Shown piece after piece: positions 7,997-17,824 of a stretch of 64,000 bases of DNA (positions are counted from its first letter, which is position 1; each line of letters starts with the position of its first letter). Source of the stretch: Alteromonas gracilis (GTDB lineage: Bacteria > Pseudomonadota > Gammaproteobacteria > Enterobacterales > Alteromonadaceae); the NCBI RefSeq assembly GCF_002993325.1, contig NZ_PVNO01000024.1:124001-188000 (forward strand), in the 5' to 3' direction. The position numbers and the translations under genes are program-made. The notes below the pieces were generated by a model, which made no database searches, was not told where the DNA came from, and was given only the letters and a program-made list of their open reading frames with translations.

Positions 7997-8884
7997 TCAC
8001 TTAGAACGAGACGACTTTTTAACCTGCTGCCATAGCGATTCCATTTCATAGAGGCTCAGTGCGTCGAGTTTTTCACCTCTCTGAGCTGCGAGGCGCTCTA
8101 CTCCCTTAAATCGGTTAGCAAATTTATTACTCGCATTTCGAAGTGCAGTGTCGGCATCCACCTTGCAGTGCCTTGCCAGATTAACCATGGCAAAGAGTGC
8201 ATCACCAATTTCCTCTTCAATAGCTTGTTGGTTATCGGGCACGCCACTGTTTAAAGGTGCAACACCAGTATCCAGTGCCTCTTGTGTTCGCTGTTTGAAA
8301 TCCAGTTCTTGCTGAATCTCTTCCACTTCCTCACGTACTTTATCTATAACGGGAGCAGCATCAGGCCAATCAAAGCCTACTTTTGCACAGGCTTTTTGCA
8401 GCTTTTGTGCGTACATCAGTGCTGGCATTCCTGACGGAACATTATCTAAAACACTGTTATTACCAGTTTGTTTAGCGCGTCTTTCTTCAGCCTTAATTGA
8501 TTCCCATTGTTCGTTCAGCGCGGTCTCATTTAAACCATTATTGCTATTGGCACTATCACCAAAAACATGAGGGTGACGACGCACCAGCTTGTCGCTAATA
8601 CTCTGCGCCACATCGTCAAAAGAAAACGCTTTAGATTCTCTGGCTATCTGCGCGTAGAACACCACTTGAAACAGCAAGTCACCCAACTCATCCTTAATAT
8701 CGCGCATATCACCAGTGGCAATAGCATCAGCCACTTCGTAGGCTTCTTCTATGGTGTAACGAGTGAGACTTTCCATGGTTTGTTTCACATCCCACGGGCA
8801 CCCAGATTGGGGGTCGCGCAGCTGTTCCATAATTTCAAGCAGCCGCTGCATTTCGCTAAGCTTAGCTTTGTTTGCGTTTTGCAT
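7997..8884 (-). CDS. mazG: Nucleoside triphosphate pyrophosphohydrolase MazG
   Basis: This 295-residue protein has two tandem MazG domains, as in E. coli MazG. The N-terminal copy holds 'RLLEIMEQLRDP', 'GCPWD', 'EEAYEVADAI' and the EE..D metal-binding pattern in 'DELGDLLFQV'; the C-terminal copy repeats it in 'EEVEEIQQELDF' and 'EEIGDALFAMVNLAR'. It hydrolyses NTPs and dNTPs to monophosphates and pyrophosphate, and in E. coli lowers ppGpp. The ATG at 8884 overlaps the 3' end of relA by 23 bases and has AAAGGCG 6 bases upstream; an internal ATG at 8851 would match the shorter form of the family. The relA-mazG pairing is conserved and links stringent-response synthesis to its attenuation. Confidence 0.95.
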   Translation of the reverse strand: MQNANKAKLSEMQRLLEIMEQLRDPQSGCPWDVKQTMESLTRYTIEEAYEVADAIATGDMRDIKDELGDLLFQVVFYAQIARESKAFSFDDVAQSISDKLVRRHPHVFGDSANSNNGLNETALNEQWESIKAEERRAKQTGNNSVLDNVPSGMPALMYAQKLQKACAKVGFDWPDAAPVIDKVREEVEEIQQELDFKQRTQEALDTGVAPLNSGVPDNQQAIEEEIGDALFAMVNLARHCKVDADTALRNASNKFANRFKGVERLAAQRGEKLDALSLYEMESLWQQVKKSSRSK

Positions 8885-11045
8885 CAGTCACGCCTTTGAG
8901 CTGTCGCAATCGAGTGAGCACTTTTGATACCGTGTCGAGATCATGAACTTCTATCGAAATAGTGATTAGCGCCGTTTGTCTGTTTTTGTCACTTAAGCTG
9001 TTTACACCTAATAACGGGACGTTTTCGTTAGCCAACACCGTAGTGATGTCGCGCAACAGCCCTGTTCTATCATGACAAAATATATCAATGCCTGTCTCAA
9101 AGCCCACTTTCAGCTCTTCAGACCAATTTACTTCTATCTGACGCTCAGGGTGCTGAGATAACAAGTGCTGCAACTGGTCGCAATTTTCTTTATGAACGCT
9201 TACACCGCGACCTTGCGTGATATAACCCAATATTGCTTCGCCGGGCACCGGCTTACAGCAATTCGCCAGCTGGCTCATTAGGTGACCCACTCCCTGCACT
9301 ATCACCGCATCTTTCTTACCTGTGCCAGCCGCGGTTTTTCTGGTTTTAACCTTCGGGCTTATCTCGGGCTCTGGGGCTGGCGGCTCCTGCAAATGGTGAA
9401 TAAAGTTAATCACCTGCATAACGCGCACATCGCCAGCGCCTACCGCAGTATATAAGTCATCAAGAGTTTGTAAGTTAAACTTCTCAAATGCCTCATTAGG
9501 TACTTTAGCTGACAAATGGGCGCGGTGAAGCTCCCGCTCTAACAGCTCTTTACCAGCGGCAAGGTTTTTATCCCTGTCCTGTTTTTTAAAATACGAATGA
9601 ATGGTGGCACGGGCCCGTGAGGAGTGCACATAGCCAAGGCCTGGGTGCATCCAATCCCGACTTGGGTTTGGTTCTTTGCCGGTGAGAACTTCTATCTGGT
9701 CCCCACTTTGCAGCAAGTAAGTAAACGGTACGATACGCCCATTCACTTTTGCGCCAATGCAGCGATGACCTACATTACTGTGAATGTAATACGCAAAATC
9801 AAGCGGCGTAGCGCCTTGGGGAAGGTCAATAACGTCGCCTTTTGGTGTGAACACGTACACTCTATCGTCAAACACCTGACTACGAAGCTCTTCAACCAAA
9901 TCACCCGATTCGGCCACTTCTTCTTGCCATGCAAGTATACGACGAAGCCAATTTATGCGCTCGTCATAGCCTGACTGCTTGCCCGTGCTACCTTCTTTAT
10001 ACTTCCAGTGCGCAGCCACACCAAGCTCTGCATCCTGATGCATTTTCTGTGTGCGAATTTGAATCTCGACCGACTTCCCTTCAGGCCCCACAATAACCGT
10101 ATGAATTGATTGGTAGCCATTGGGCTTAGGTGTTGCAATATAATCGTCAAACTCGTTGGGTAAATGCTTGTAACTAGCGTGAACGGTACCTAGCGCTGCG
10201 TAACAGTCTTGTAATCGCTCGGCAATAATACGCACTGCACGAATATCAAAAAGCTGTTCAAACGTAAGGCGCTTTTTCTGCATTTTTTTCCAAATGCTGA
10301 AAATATGCTTAGGGCGACCATAAACCTCGGCGCGGATCTCTTCGCTATCAAGCAAAGCTTGCAGATCGTCTACAATAGTATCTATATATTCGGCGCGTTC
10401 TCTGCGCTTGCCGTCAAGCTGCTGCGCAATTTGTTTATAAGTAATAGGATGCAAATAACGGAAAGCAAGATCTTCAAGCTCCCACTTAAGCTGACCTATG
10501 CCTAAACGGTTTGCCAAGGGTGCATATATACTAGCGCACTCCCGTGCCACCATGACGCGGGTTTCTTCGTCGGCTTTTTTAACCTGTTGTAGTGCGCAAA
10601 TACGCTCGGCCATTTTTATTACAACGGCGCGCACGTCTTCTACCATCGCAAGCAGCATGCGACGAATGCTGTCTATGTGCTGTTCATCTGATTTCTGAGC
10701 AAAGCCAGAGCCATTTACTTTACGAGCGTGTAACGACTTTATGGCATCCATGCGGCGAACACCAACAATGAGGTCGCGAATCTCGCCGCCAAACTCTTCA
10801 TATATGTCGTCTTCGCTCAACGCATGCTGTTCGCAATAAGGAAAAACCAGAGCGGCCTGCAGCGTCGCATCATCCATATTAAGTTGGCACAAAATCTCAA
10901 CCATTTCCTGACCAACCAATAGTCGCTCAGGCATGGAGGACACCGCACTTAGCTTTTCTTTTGTTTCTGCACTTAGTTCAAGGCTGTCTAACCACGCTTC
11001 AAAGGGCGGCCGGTCGGCTTCGTGGACCTTTCTTGTAGATACCAT
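8862..11045 (-). CDS. relA: GTP pyrophosphokinase RelA
   Basis: This ribosome-associated (p)ppGpp synthetase has 727 residues, close to E. coli RelA (744). The N-terminal hydrolase-like domain has FP ('ALVFPYCE') where SpoT-type enzymes have the HD metal pair, so hydrolase activity should be lost as in other RelA proteins. The synthetase domain shows 'GRPKHIFSIWKKM' for nucleotide binding and the RelA-type 'EFDDYIATPKPNGYQS'. A TGS domain follows ('VYVFTPKGDVIDLPQG'), then a zinc-finger-like Cys cluster ('LANCCKPVPG') and a C-terminal ACT domain. It lies 12 bases after rlmD and overlaps mazG, the same order as in E. coli. Confidence 0.97.
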   Translation of the reverse strand: MVSTRKVHEADRPPFEAWLDSLELSAETKEKLSAVSSMPERLLVGQEMVEILCQLNMDDATLQAALVFPYCEQHALSEDDIYEEFGGEIRDLIVGVRRMDAIKSLHARKVNGSGFAQKSDEQHIDSIRRMLLAMVEDVRAVVIKMAERICALQQVKKADEETRVMVARECASIYAPLANRLGIGQLKWELEDLAFRYLHPITYKQIAQQLDGKRRERAEYIDTIVDDLQALLDSEEIRAEVYGRPKHIFSIWKKMQKKRLTFEQLFDIRAVRIIAERLQDCYAALGTVHASYKHLPNEFDDYIATPKPNGYQSIHTVIVGPEGKSVEIQIRTQKMHQDAELGVAAHWKYKEGSTGKQSGYDERINWLRRILAWQEEVAESGDLVEELRSQVFDDRVYVFTPKGDVIDLPQGATPLDFAYYIHSNVGHRCIGAKVNGRIVPFTYLLQSGDQIEVLTGKEPNPSRDWMHPGLGYVHSSRARATIHSYFKKQDRDKNLAAGKELLERELHRAHLSAKVPNEAFEKFNLQTLDDLYTAVGAGDVRVMQVINFIHHLQEPPAPEPEISPKVKTRKTAAGTGKKDAVIVQGVGHLMSQLANCCKPVPGEAILGYITQGRGVSVHKENCDQLQHLLSQHPERQIEVNWSEELKVGFETGIDIFCHDRTGLLRDITTVLANENVPLLGVNSLSDKNRQTALITISIEVHDLDTVSKVLTRLRQLKGVTDAKRKQS

Positions 11046-11057
11046 ATCCTTTACTCG

Positions 11058-12518
11058 TTACTGCTGCTTTCGCGTAAACAAGGCCATCATTTCCATGTGA
11101 TGGGTGAAGGGGAACATTTCTGCTACGCCCGCTTTTTCCATTTCATAACCTCCGTCTATCAACACCTTTGCATCTCTTGTAAACGTACTTGGATTGCAAG
11201 AAACATACACTATCGTTTTTGGTAGTGCTTTTACAAGCGCATGACAAACAGTCAACGCCCCTTCTCGTGAGGGGTCTAGCAATACCTTATCTACGCCTTG
11301 ATGCAATGAGGCCTCGACGTTGGTCTTATCGGCTAAATCTAAATGCAGCCACTCAACATTTTCAATGCCCTGCTGCTGTGCATTGTCTTTAGCTCGGCGC
11401 ACCATTTCGGCCACACCCTCAATCGCTTGAACCTTTGCACCTCGTTTAGCAATGGGTAAGGTAAAATTACCCAGCCCGCTAAACCAATCAGCTACACGCT
11501 CGTCGGGCTGAGGACTTAGCCAGTCTATTGCTTGGTTAATCATTTTTTCATTAACCACTTTATTTATTTGAATAAAATCGTTAGCACTGGGGGAAATTGA
11601 ACAACCATTTACCGTATTCATAACAATATCAGTATGCTTACCCACACTGCGAATTTGCCCTTGCTTATTCTCAAGTTTTAATTCGATATCATGGTCGCTA
11701 ACAGAGGAATTTTCGCTCACCAATGCGCTCACCGCATCAATAAGCTCAGCCTCAAGGGCTTTGGTGTGTTTAATAACAAGGTGTGAGGTATTATCACCTG
11801 CTACAAGGCTAACATGCCCAATGTGACGAGAGGACTCAAACCCTGTCAACGCGTCTCGCAACGGACCTATAATTGTAGATAGCGGGTCGACCAATATAGG
11901 GCATGTTTCCACATTGATAACATTATTGCTATTCGCTTCGCGGAAGCCCAACTTAATTTGATTAGGGTTACGGGCATCTATGGCCAGCCTTGCTTTCCTT
12001 CGATATTGAGGGCGAGGCCCCTCTAGAGGTGCTTGCCAAACGTGTGGCTTCATTGCAAGGTGACGTTCCATCATCACTTTAAGGGCAAGGTCACGTTGCG
12101 CAAGGGCAGCGTCGGGTTTTATGTGCTGTAGCTGGCACCCGCCACATGCATCAAACACAGGGCAAAAAGGTACTTGTCTCGCTTCACTGGGCGTGTGAAC
12201 TTTTTTCGCTTTGGCGTTTATGACTTTCTTTTTACTAGATAACACCTCTATATCGCAGGTTTCTCCTACAAGGGCGCCTTCCACAAACACCATGGGGTTA
12301 CCGCGCGAAACGCCATTACCCATCCAATCTAAATCATCAATGGTAACCGTATCTATTACTTGGTTTGTGCTGAAATTGGTTGTTTTCTTATCCTTCCCAA
12401 ACCGCAGACCAGCGACCTGCGCATTTGCACTAACACTTCCTCTTTTTGAAGCACTGCTTTGAGTACGAGACGCTTTATCTTTTTGCTTACTGCGCGACTG
12501 TTTGAAAAGGTTTGCCAA
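11058..12518 (-). CDS. rlmD: 23S rRNA (uracil-1939-C5)-methyltransferase RlmD
   Basis: This RumA-family enzyme methylates U1939 of 23S rRNA with S-adenosylmethionine. It has an N-terminal TRAM RNA-binding domain ('TIDDLDWMGNGVSR'), 4Fe-4S ligand cysteines in 'CPVFDACGGCQLQH', a SAM-binding region 'VADWFSGLGNFTLPIA', and the catalytic 'VSCNPSTFTRD'. There is no early ATG. I prefer TTG at 12518, which has GGGAG six bases upstream and gives 486 residues beginning M-A-N-L-F; the frame is open to a TTG at 12569. Even so, the first 45 residues are a basic Ser/Lys/Gln-rich extension longer than in E. coli RlmD (433). The gene heads the rlmD-relA-mazG unit. Confidence 0.93.
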   Translation of the reverse strand: MANLFKQSRSKQKDKASRTQSSASKRGSVSANAQVAGLRFGKDKKTTNFSTNQVIDTVTIDDLDWMGNGVSRGNPMVFVEGALVGETCDIEVLSSKKKVINAKAKKVHTPSEARQVPFCPVFDACGGCQLQHIKPDAALAQRDLALKVMMERHLAMKPHVWQAPLEGPRPQYRRKARLAIDARNPNQIKLGFREANSNNVINVETCPILVDPLSTIIGPLRDALTGFESSRHIGHVSLVAGDNTSHLVIKHTKALEAELIDAVSALVSENSSVSDHDIELKLENKQGQIRSVGKHTDIVMNTVNGCSISPSANDFIQINKVVNEKMINQAIDWLSPQPDERVADWFSGLGNFTLPIAKRGAKVQAIEGVAEMVRRAKDNAQQQGIENVEWLHLDLADKTNVEASLHQGVDKVLLDPSREGALTVCHALVKALPKTIVYVSCNPSTFTRDAKVLIDGGYEMEKAGVAEMFPFTHHMEMMALFTRKQQ

Positions 12519-12668
12519 GTGAGACTCCCGTTCCCTTTTTGTATAAATGGTTTTTGCTAGGCCTTTCAACCTTCATAAGAATCTGCCGTCGATGCTTTCT
12601 AAAAAATATTAATAAGAAAAGTAAGCACTGTTGGCTAACGTGTTGCATCCCTCAAAGGAAGCCCATGG

Positions 12669-13049
12669 TTACGCTGTCTCTAGTATAACGGTGGCAACGG
12701 CGTAATGCTGCTCATCTGAGATACTAATTACACTTCGTGTTATGCCTCGCGCTTCACATATTGATGCAAATTCACCAGAAAAATGTAATTCTGGTGCACC
12801 TAGGTCGTTATTGCGCACTTCAATATGTTGCCAGCTGACACCGTTGCCAATACCAGTGCCTAGCGCTTTAACCGCCGCTTCTTTTGCCGCAAAACGTTTG
12901 GCTAAAAAGCGCACCGGCGTGCTGTGCTCACTGAACTGCTTCAGTTCAGCAGCCGTAAGCACACGCTTGGCCAAACGTTCATTGACACCGTCGCCTTTTC
13001 CAAGGCGTGCAATTTCCACTATATCCGTACCCAATCCAGCGATAGCCAC
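12669..13049 (-). CDS. acpS: Holo-[acyl-carrier-protein] synthase AcpS
   Basis: This 126-residue phosphopantetheinyl transferase transfers 4'-phosphopantetheine from CoA to apo-ACP. Both signature motifs are present: 'GTDIVEIAR' with the Mg-binding Asp near residue 9, and 'FAAKEAAVKALGTG'. Length matches E. coli AcpS (126). It starts with GTG and lies 17 bases after pdxJ, the conserved recO-pdxJ-acpS order. Confidence 0.96.
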   Translation of the reverse strand: MAIAGLGTDIVEIARLGKGDGVNERLAKRVLTAAELKQFSEHSTPVRFLAKRFAAKEAAVKALGTGIGNGVSWQHIEVRNNDLGAPELHFSGEFASICEARGITRSVISISDEQHYAVATVILETA

Positions 13050-13066
13050 AGTTTGTTTTACCTTTG

Positions 13067-13804
13067 TTAAATACCTGCTCGAGCTTCAAGCATGAGCTTA
13101 CGCATATCGGCAACGGCAGTGTGAAGGCCATCAAACGCCGCGCGCGCAATAATGGCGTGACCAATGTTTAGTTCGATTAGCTGCGGAATAGCCGCGATAG
13201 GTTTAACGTTATGATAGTGCAGGCCATGGCCCGCATTCACTTTCAGCCCTAAACTGTCGGCGTACTCAATCCCCTCTACTAAACGAGCGAGTTCTTTGTG
13301 CTGCTCTTCTTCGCTGGTGGCTTCTGCGTATTGCCCTGTATGAATTTCGATATAAGGCGCGTTACATGCCGCTGCCGCGTCAATTTGCGCTTTATCTGCA
13401 TCAATAAATAACGACACCAGAATGTTTGCATTAGCGAGTCTTTCACAGGCGGCTTTGATATTCTGAAAATTGCCCGCTACATCAAGGCCACCTTCAGTGG
13501 TTAGTTCTTCTCGCTTTTCAGGTACTAAGCAGCAAAAAACGGGTTTAACTTCCTCTGCAATAGCAAGCATTTCATCGGTGACCGCCATTTCTAAATTCAG
13601 CCGAGTATTGATGGTCTGCGCTAAAATACGTACGTCGCGGTCTTTTATATGGCGGCGATCTTCACGTAAATGAACCGTTATGCCGTCTGCGCCCGCACGC
13701 TCCGCTATATCAGCGGCATGCACTGGGTCTGGGTAATGTGTACCACGCGCATTGCGAAGCGTTGCGATATGGTCGATGTTAACGCCTAATAAAATCGTGC
13801 TCAT
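13067..13804 (-). CDS. pdxJ: Pyridoxine 5'-phosphate synthase PdxJ
   Basis: PdxJ condenses 1-deoxyxylulose-5-phosphate with aminoacetone-3-phosphate (made by PdxA, encoded at 24 kb) to pyridoxine 5'-phosphate. The 245-residue TIM barrel starts '[20 protein letters not shown]', and '[15 protein letters not shown]' and '[14 protein letters not shown]' carry the phosphate-binding and catalytic His/Glu residues. I place the start at 13804, with AGGTGG upstream, rather than at the longer frame start at 13837. It is followed at 17 bases by acpS. Confidence 0.96.
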   Translation of the reverse strand: MSTILLGVNIDHIATLRNARGTHYPDPVHAADIAERAGADGITVHLREDRRHIKDRDVRILAQTINTRLNLEMAVTDEMLAIAEEVKPVFCCLVPEKREELTTEGGLDVAGNFQNIKAACERLANANILVSLFIDADKAQIDAAAACNAPYIEIHTGQYAEATSEEEQHKELARLVEGIEYADSLGLKVNAGHGLHYHNVKPIAAIPQLIELNIGHAIIARAAFDGLHTAVADMRKLMLEARAGI

Positions 13805-14003
13805 TTCACCACCTAGCGTAAAAGAACGAAGAAGCACTCTTCGTATCTATCAAGTTGATTTAACGGCGTAATACGCCTTTGTAAGGTTTGAAGATTGTAA
13901 CAAAGTTTTTGATTTTAGGGGCTGTTTACGCGCTTGAGTTAAGAGAAAATAATTTTTACTAAGATGAACAACCCGTTATCTTGTCCACCCCATACGCACA
14001 TGC

Positions 14004-14717
14004 TCAGCGTGGCTTTGGCATAAAGAGTTCACGACTTTTCAGCGGCTTGTCACCAATAAGCGGTTTAAGTAAATCGCGACAAAGTACTTTTGCCACCTTT
14101 TTACTAAGGGGGGTAAATTCGCCCTGCGACAAACTGAGTAAGGCTTGGCCAGGTAACCCCCGCATTCCTCTTGCGCCTGCCGCATCCTCTGGCAATCTAA
14201 TAAATCCAGCATCCATCTGAAAATGGTAGCTTCCGCTTTCCACTATAGGCATCTCGTATTCCACGTCCGTAGTGAAATCGGGCAACAGACCCATTTCATC
14301 AAGCAATGCAAACTCAAACTGCCTTAAGGTAACTTCTATATCGTTTTCATCACGCAATGATAACAGTGCATTTTCATATGCGTTGTGCACACCATCGCTG
14401 GCAAGACCTGCAGGCATTATGCGGTTAGTTAATTCATTGACATACATGGCACAAAATAAGGCGGTGCCCGCAAGGTTGATGGAGGGAGAAACACTTTCAA
14501 CGTGCCGCAAGTTTTTTAGCTCTGATTTACCACTAAGCTGCAAACGAAGGTGTTGAAAAGGTTGGAGCAGACTTTTTTTATCTGACTTACTGTTTTTTAC
14601 GCCTTTCGCAACCGCACTTATCCGCCCTTCTTCCAACGTGAAAAAATCAACAATATAGCTGGTTTCCCTGTAGGGGCGTCTATGTAACACATAGGCATTT
14701 AACCATTCATTATTCAT
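14004..14717 (-). CDS. recO: DNA repair protein RecO
   Basis: This 237-residue protein acts in the RecFOR pathway, annealing ssDNA and loading RecA on SSB-coated gaps. The N-terminal OB-fold is recognisable in 'AYVLHRRPYRETSYIVDFFTLEEGRISAVAKG', cited here only by its ends (residues about 8-39), followed by the helical domain with 'YVNELTNRIM' and 'DEMGLLPDF'. Length fits E. coli RecO (242). It precedes pdxJ by about 200 bases on the same strand. Confidence 0.93.
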   Translation of the reverse strand: MNNEWLNAYVLHRRPYRETSYIVDFFTLEEGRISAVAKGVKNSKSDKKSLLQPFQHLRLQLSGKSELKNLRHVESVSPSINLAGTALFCAMYVNELTNRIMPAGLASDGVHNAYENALLSLRDENDIEVTLRQFEFALLDEMGLLPDFTTDVEYEMPIVESGSYHFQMDAGFIRLPEDAAGARGMRGLPGQALLSLSQGEFTPLSKKVAKVLCRDLLKPLIGDKPLKSRELFMPKPR

Positions 14718-14824
14718 TGTTTCTCACTGTGTTTTATCGGCATACGATGTTGCTACCCGTAGCAGCGATCCCGTTTCAATTTTTATCCGTTAGACTGCAA
14801 TGGAGCATTCTACGAGCCACGCGC

Positions 14825-15106
14825 CTAACTGCGTTTGATTCGGACCACTTTCATAGTTTCAAATTCAATACCGGCCACGTCTTCAACATGTCGATAGTAA
14901 GTCACATTAACCCGAGCACCTTTCAAGCTCTGGTACTGCTGCTTACGTCGGTAGATAAAGGGCACATCGATGCCTTCCAGCATAATGGTGTGGCGGATCC
15001 AATCACTGTCTTTCTCTTCACGCTGCACATGCGACATCACTTTAACATTGTCGGTTTGATTTAGCTGACGATGCTTTTCAACCAATTTCTGTCTTTCGCT
15101 TTTCAC
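14825..15106 (-). CDS. Small conserved-looking hypothetical protein between recJ and recO
   Basis: A 93-residue, highly charged, soluble protein that I do not assign to a named family. It begins with a basic helix ('MKSERQKLVEKHRQLNQ') and continues with beta-rich sequence ('HTIMLEGIDVPFIYRRKQQYQ', 'GARVNVTYYRHVEDVAGIEF'). GTG start with AAAAGG directly upstream. It lies 43 bases after recJ and 107 before recO on the same strand. The even codon use and position in a conserved repair-gene neighbourhood support a real gene. No function is proposed. Confidence 0.7.
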   Translation of the reverse strand: MKSERQKLVEKHRQLNQTDNVKVMSHVQREEKDSDWIRHTIMLEGIDVPFIYRRKQQYQSLKGARVNVTYYRHVEDVAGIEFETMKVVRIKRS

Positions 15107-15149
15107 CCTTTTATGCCCTTTGATTTACCCTGTAGCCACATCCACTAAG

Positions 15150-16871
15150 CTATATTGCTTCTATTTGCTCCACAATAAGTTGCACCGTCTCTTGCCCTCT
15201 AAATACATTGATATCGAGTCGATAAGCAATTCGAATACGCTTAATCATAGCATTTGGCCACAAGCTGATATCAACATTAAATGCTATAGCGTCGACCTCG
15301 TTGACACCGTCGGGCTTTAGCACCATTTTAAGGTGCTTTTGCCCCACTAAACGCTGATCGAGAAGGGTAAATTCACCATCAAATAGTGGAGACTCGAAGC
15401 CTTGTCCAAACGGGCCAGCTTGTCGCAGCAGGTGGGCAAAAGGCAGAGAGAGTTCTTCCGATGATAAATCTCCGTCCGAGAGCAGCGCGTGGCTACCGTC
15501 GAGTTTTTCCATATGCCTAGCCGCGATTTCAATAAACCCCTTCTCGAAGTCTTGCAACTTTTCAACGGGCAGGCTTAGGCCTGCTGCCATGGCGTGCCCA
15601 CCAAACTTTTCAATAACACCCGGATAGCGGGTATTCACTTCATCAAGCACATCACGAATGTGTACGCCCGGAATAGAGCGTGCGGAGCCCTTTATGATTA
15701 CGTCGTCTTGATGGGCAAAAGCGATAACGGGTTTAAGATACTTTTCTTTTAAACGCCCTGCGACAATCCCAATAACGCCCTGATGGAAGTCTTCACGATA
15801 AACCACCAGTGCACTTGGCATATCCCCCTCATCTAGCGCCATTTGCTCAAGCACAGCTTCAGCTTGCGCTTTCATACCGGTTTCAATTTCACGGCGCTCT
15901 TTATTAAGCGCGTCAAGTTCAGCCGCTATCATTCGCGCTTGAATCACTTCTTCTTCTAACAGGCAGGCAATGCCTTGCGACATGTCATCGAGGCGTCCTG
16001 CCGCGTTGAGCCTAGGCCCAACAACAAAGCCTAAGTCAGTTGAGGTCAAATGAGCGCAATCACGATTGGCCACTTCCACCAGTGCCTTAATACCTGGCCG
16101 ACATTTGCCTGCCCGAATTCGCTGAAGCCCCTGGTGAACCAAAATTCGATTATTCTTATCCAGTACCACCACGTCTGCCACAGTACCGACGGCAACGATA
16201 TCGAGCAGTGAAGCTAAATTTGGCGGCGCGATGCCTACCTTTTCAAAATACCCTCGCTGCTGCAACTCAGCCTTTAGCGCAAGCATAATATAAAAGGCTA
16301 CGCCGACACCTGCTAAGTTTTTAGAGGGGAACGTACAACCAGGTTGGTTAGGATTTACTATCGCGTCAGCTGGCGGTAATACTCCACCAGGCAAATGGTG
16401 GTCGGTAACAACAACCTGCATTCCTAATGCTTTAGCATGGGTCACACCATCAATACAGGATATGCCGTTATCCACCGTAACAATAACCTCTGCCCCTTGT
16501 TTAGCAGCTTCGTCTACGATGGGCACGCTTAGTCCGTACCCAAAATCGAATCGATTAGGTACCAGGAAATCGACATTGTGATAGCCCATGGCGCGAAGCG
16601 CCAAAATGCACACTGAGGTACTAGTGGCACCATCGGCATCAAAATCGCCAACAATAATTACGCGCTTATTTTGTTCTATCGCATCAGCAAGGATTTGCGC
16701 TGCTTCTGGCATCCCTTTTAGGGCGTTGAAGTGGGTCAATCCTTTGAGACCGTTTTCCAAATCATCCATATTCGCCACATTGCGGCCACGATAAATTCTG
16801 TCGATAACTGGATGTAAGTCTGAGCTTAGCGAGGTGCCCGAAACCTCGCGGCGAACAATAGGCAAAATCAT
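15150..16871 (-). CDS. recJ: Single-stranded-DNA-specific exonuclease RecJ
   Basis: This 573-residue DHH-family 5'-3' exonuclease (E. coli RecJ is 577) acts in mismatch repair and RecF-pathway recombination. The metal-binding motifs are in order: 'VGDFDADGATSTS', 'VTVDNGISC', 'VVTDHHLPGG' (the DHH motif) and 'VGTVADVV'; the DHHA1 region carries 'KFGGHAMAAGLS'. The C-terminal OB-like domain covers the last 130 residues. The order recJ-dsbC-xerD is conserved in gammaproteobacteria; here a hairpin terminator separates dsbC from recJ. Confidence 0.96.
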   Translation of the reverse strand: MILPIVRREVSGTSLSSDLHPVIDRIYRGRNVANMDDLENGLKGLTHFNALKGMPEAAQILADAIEQNKRVIIVGDFDADGATSTSVCILALRAMGYHNVDFLVPNRFDFGYGLSVPIVDEAAKQGAEVIVTVDNGISCIDGVTHAKALGMQVVVTDHHLPGGVLPPADAIVNPNQPGCTFPSKNLAGVGVAFYIMLALKAELQQRGYFEKVGIAPPNLASLLDIVAVGTVADVVVLDKNNRILVHQGLQRIRAGKCRPGIKALVEVANRDCAHLTSTDLGFVVGPRLNAAGRLDDMSQGIACLLEEEVIQARMIAAELDALNKERREIETGMKAQAEAVLEQMALDEGDMPSALVVYREDFHQGVIGIVAGRLKEKYLKPVIAFAHQDDVIIKGSARSIPGVHIRDVLDEVNTRYPGVIEKFGGHAMAAGLSLPVEKLQDFEKGFIEIAARHMEKLDGSHALLSDGDLSSEELSLPFAHLLRQAGPFGQGFESPLFDGEFTLLDQRLVGQKHLKMVLKPDGVNEVDAIAFNVDISLWPNAMIKRIRIAYRLDINVFRGQETVQLIVEQIEAI

Positions 16872-17032
16872 GAGATACCACTAACCAATATTGTCGTTAC
16901 AATTGATGATGTACAGTGTCGACATACTCTTTACAGTAACAACCTGCTCTTTCAGTATCGCAATGTCTCACTGTACAAAAATGTGATGAAAAACTTTTTG
17001 GAAAAGAATTTAAGAGATAATACCCCAGAAAA

Positions 17033-17060
17033 AGAAAAAACGCACAAGTGCGTTTTTTCT
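17033..17060 (-). terminator. Strong hairpin terminator downstream of dsbC
   Basis: AGAAAAAACGCA (17033-17044) pairs with TGCGTTTTTTCT (17049-17060) around a 4-base loop; the A/T-rich stem makes it usable on both strands. It lies between dsbC and recJ, so recJ probably has its own promoter. Confidence 0.8.
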
Positions 17061-17086
17061 ATAATCTTTCGGAATTCTACAAAGCG

Positions 17087-17824
17087 TTATTCTGTCGCTT
17101 CTAGCGCCTTTGTCAACAAAGCAGCAGGCTGATATCCAGGTATCAGTGAACCGTCAGGCAAGATAATATTTGGGGTACCATTTACCCCTAACTTTTGCCC
17201 CAGCATATACTGCTCGGCTACCTTATTTTTGCAGCTTGCGCTGGCCACATCGCTACCCGCTTTTGCTCTAGTAAGTGCTTTTTGAGGGTCTTTGGCACAC
17301 CATACTGACACCATATCTTCGTAATTCTGGCTATTTAGGCCCGAACGTGGAAATGCAAGATAATGAACAGTAATGCCAGCATCATTCAACGCATCAATTT
17401 CGTTGTGGAATTTGCGGCAGTAGCCACAGGTGATATCGGTGAAAACACTGATTTCATGCTTTTCATCTTTCGCTTTAAACGTTATTGACGACGACTCCAT
17501 TTTTTTTACGCCGTCTTTTCGCAGACCAGAAAGCGCAATTTCTGTCTCGTTGCGCATTTCTTCGTCGATATTAAATACACGAGCCTGAAGTAGGTATTGA
17601 CCATTTTCACTAACGTAAAACAAGCCGCGGTTTGTCGATACCTGCACCAAACCTGAAACTGGAGAGTCAGCAATCGTTTCCACGTCTAAACCTAACATCG
17701 ACGTTAACTTGTCACGAATAGCGGCTTCATCAGCGGCGTGTGCGCTAAGCCCTAGCAATGAACTTGCTGCGACAACGCCAGCTAACAATATTTTCTTTAC
17801 TACTTTCACTAAACATTTCTCCAT
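17087..17824 (-). CDS. dsbC: Thiol:disulfide interchange protein DsbC
   Basis: This periplasmic disulfide isomerase of 245 residues has a signal peptide (basic start, hydrophobic core, cleavage after 'LSAHA' near residue 30), an N-terminal dimerisation domain (about 31-90) and a C-terminal thioredoxin domain with the active site C133-G-Y-C136. The cis-proline loop is 'NGTPNI', and a second cysteine pair ('VWCAKDP', 'ASCKNK') matches the structural disulfide of DsbC. ATG 17824 has AAGG upstream; a GTG six codons in, with GGAG before it, would give a more typical signal peptide length. It depends on DsbD for reduction, which is not in this window. Confidence 0.95.
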   Translation of the reverse strand: MEKCLVKVVKKILLAGVVAASSLLGLSAHAADEAAIRDKLTSMLGLDVETIADSPVSGLVQVSTNRGLFYVSENGQYLLQARVFNIDEEMRNETEIALSGLRKDGVKKMESSSITFKAKDEKHEISVFTDITCGYCRKFHNEIDALNDAGITVHYLAFPRSGLNSQNYEDMVSVWCAKDPQKALTRAKAGSDVASASCKNKVAEQYMLGQKLGVNGTPNIILPDGSLIPGYQPAALLTKALEATE

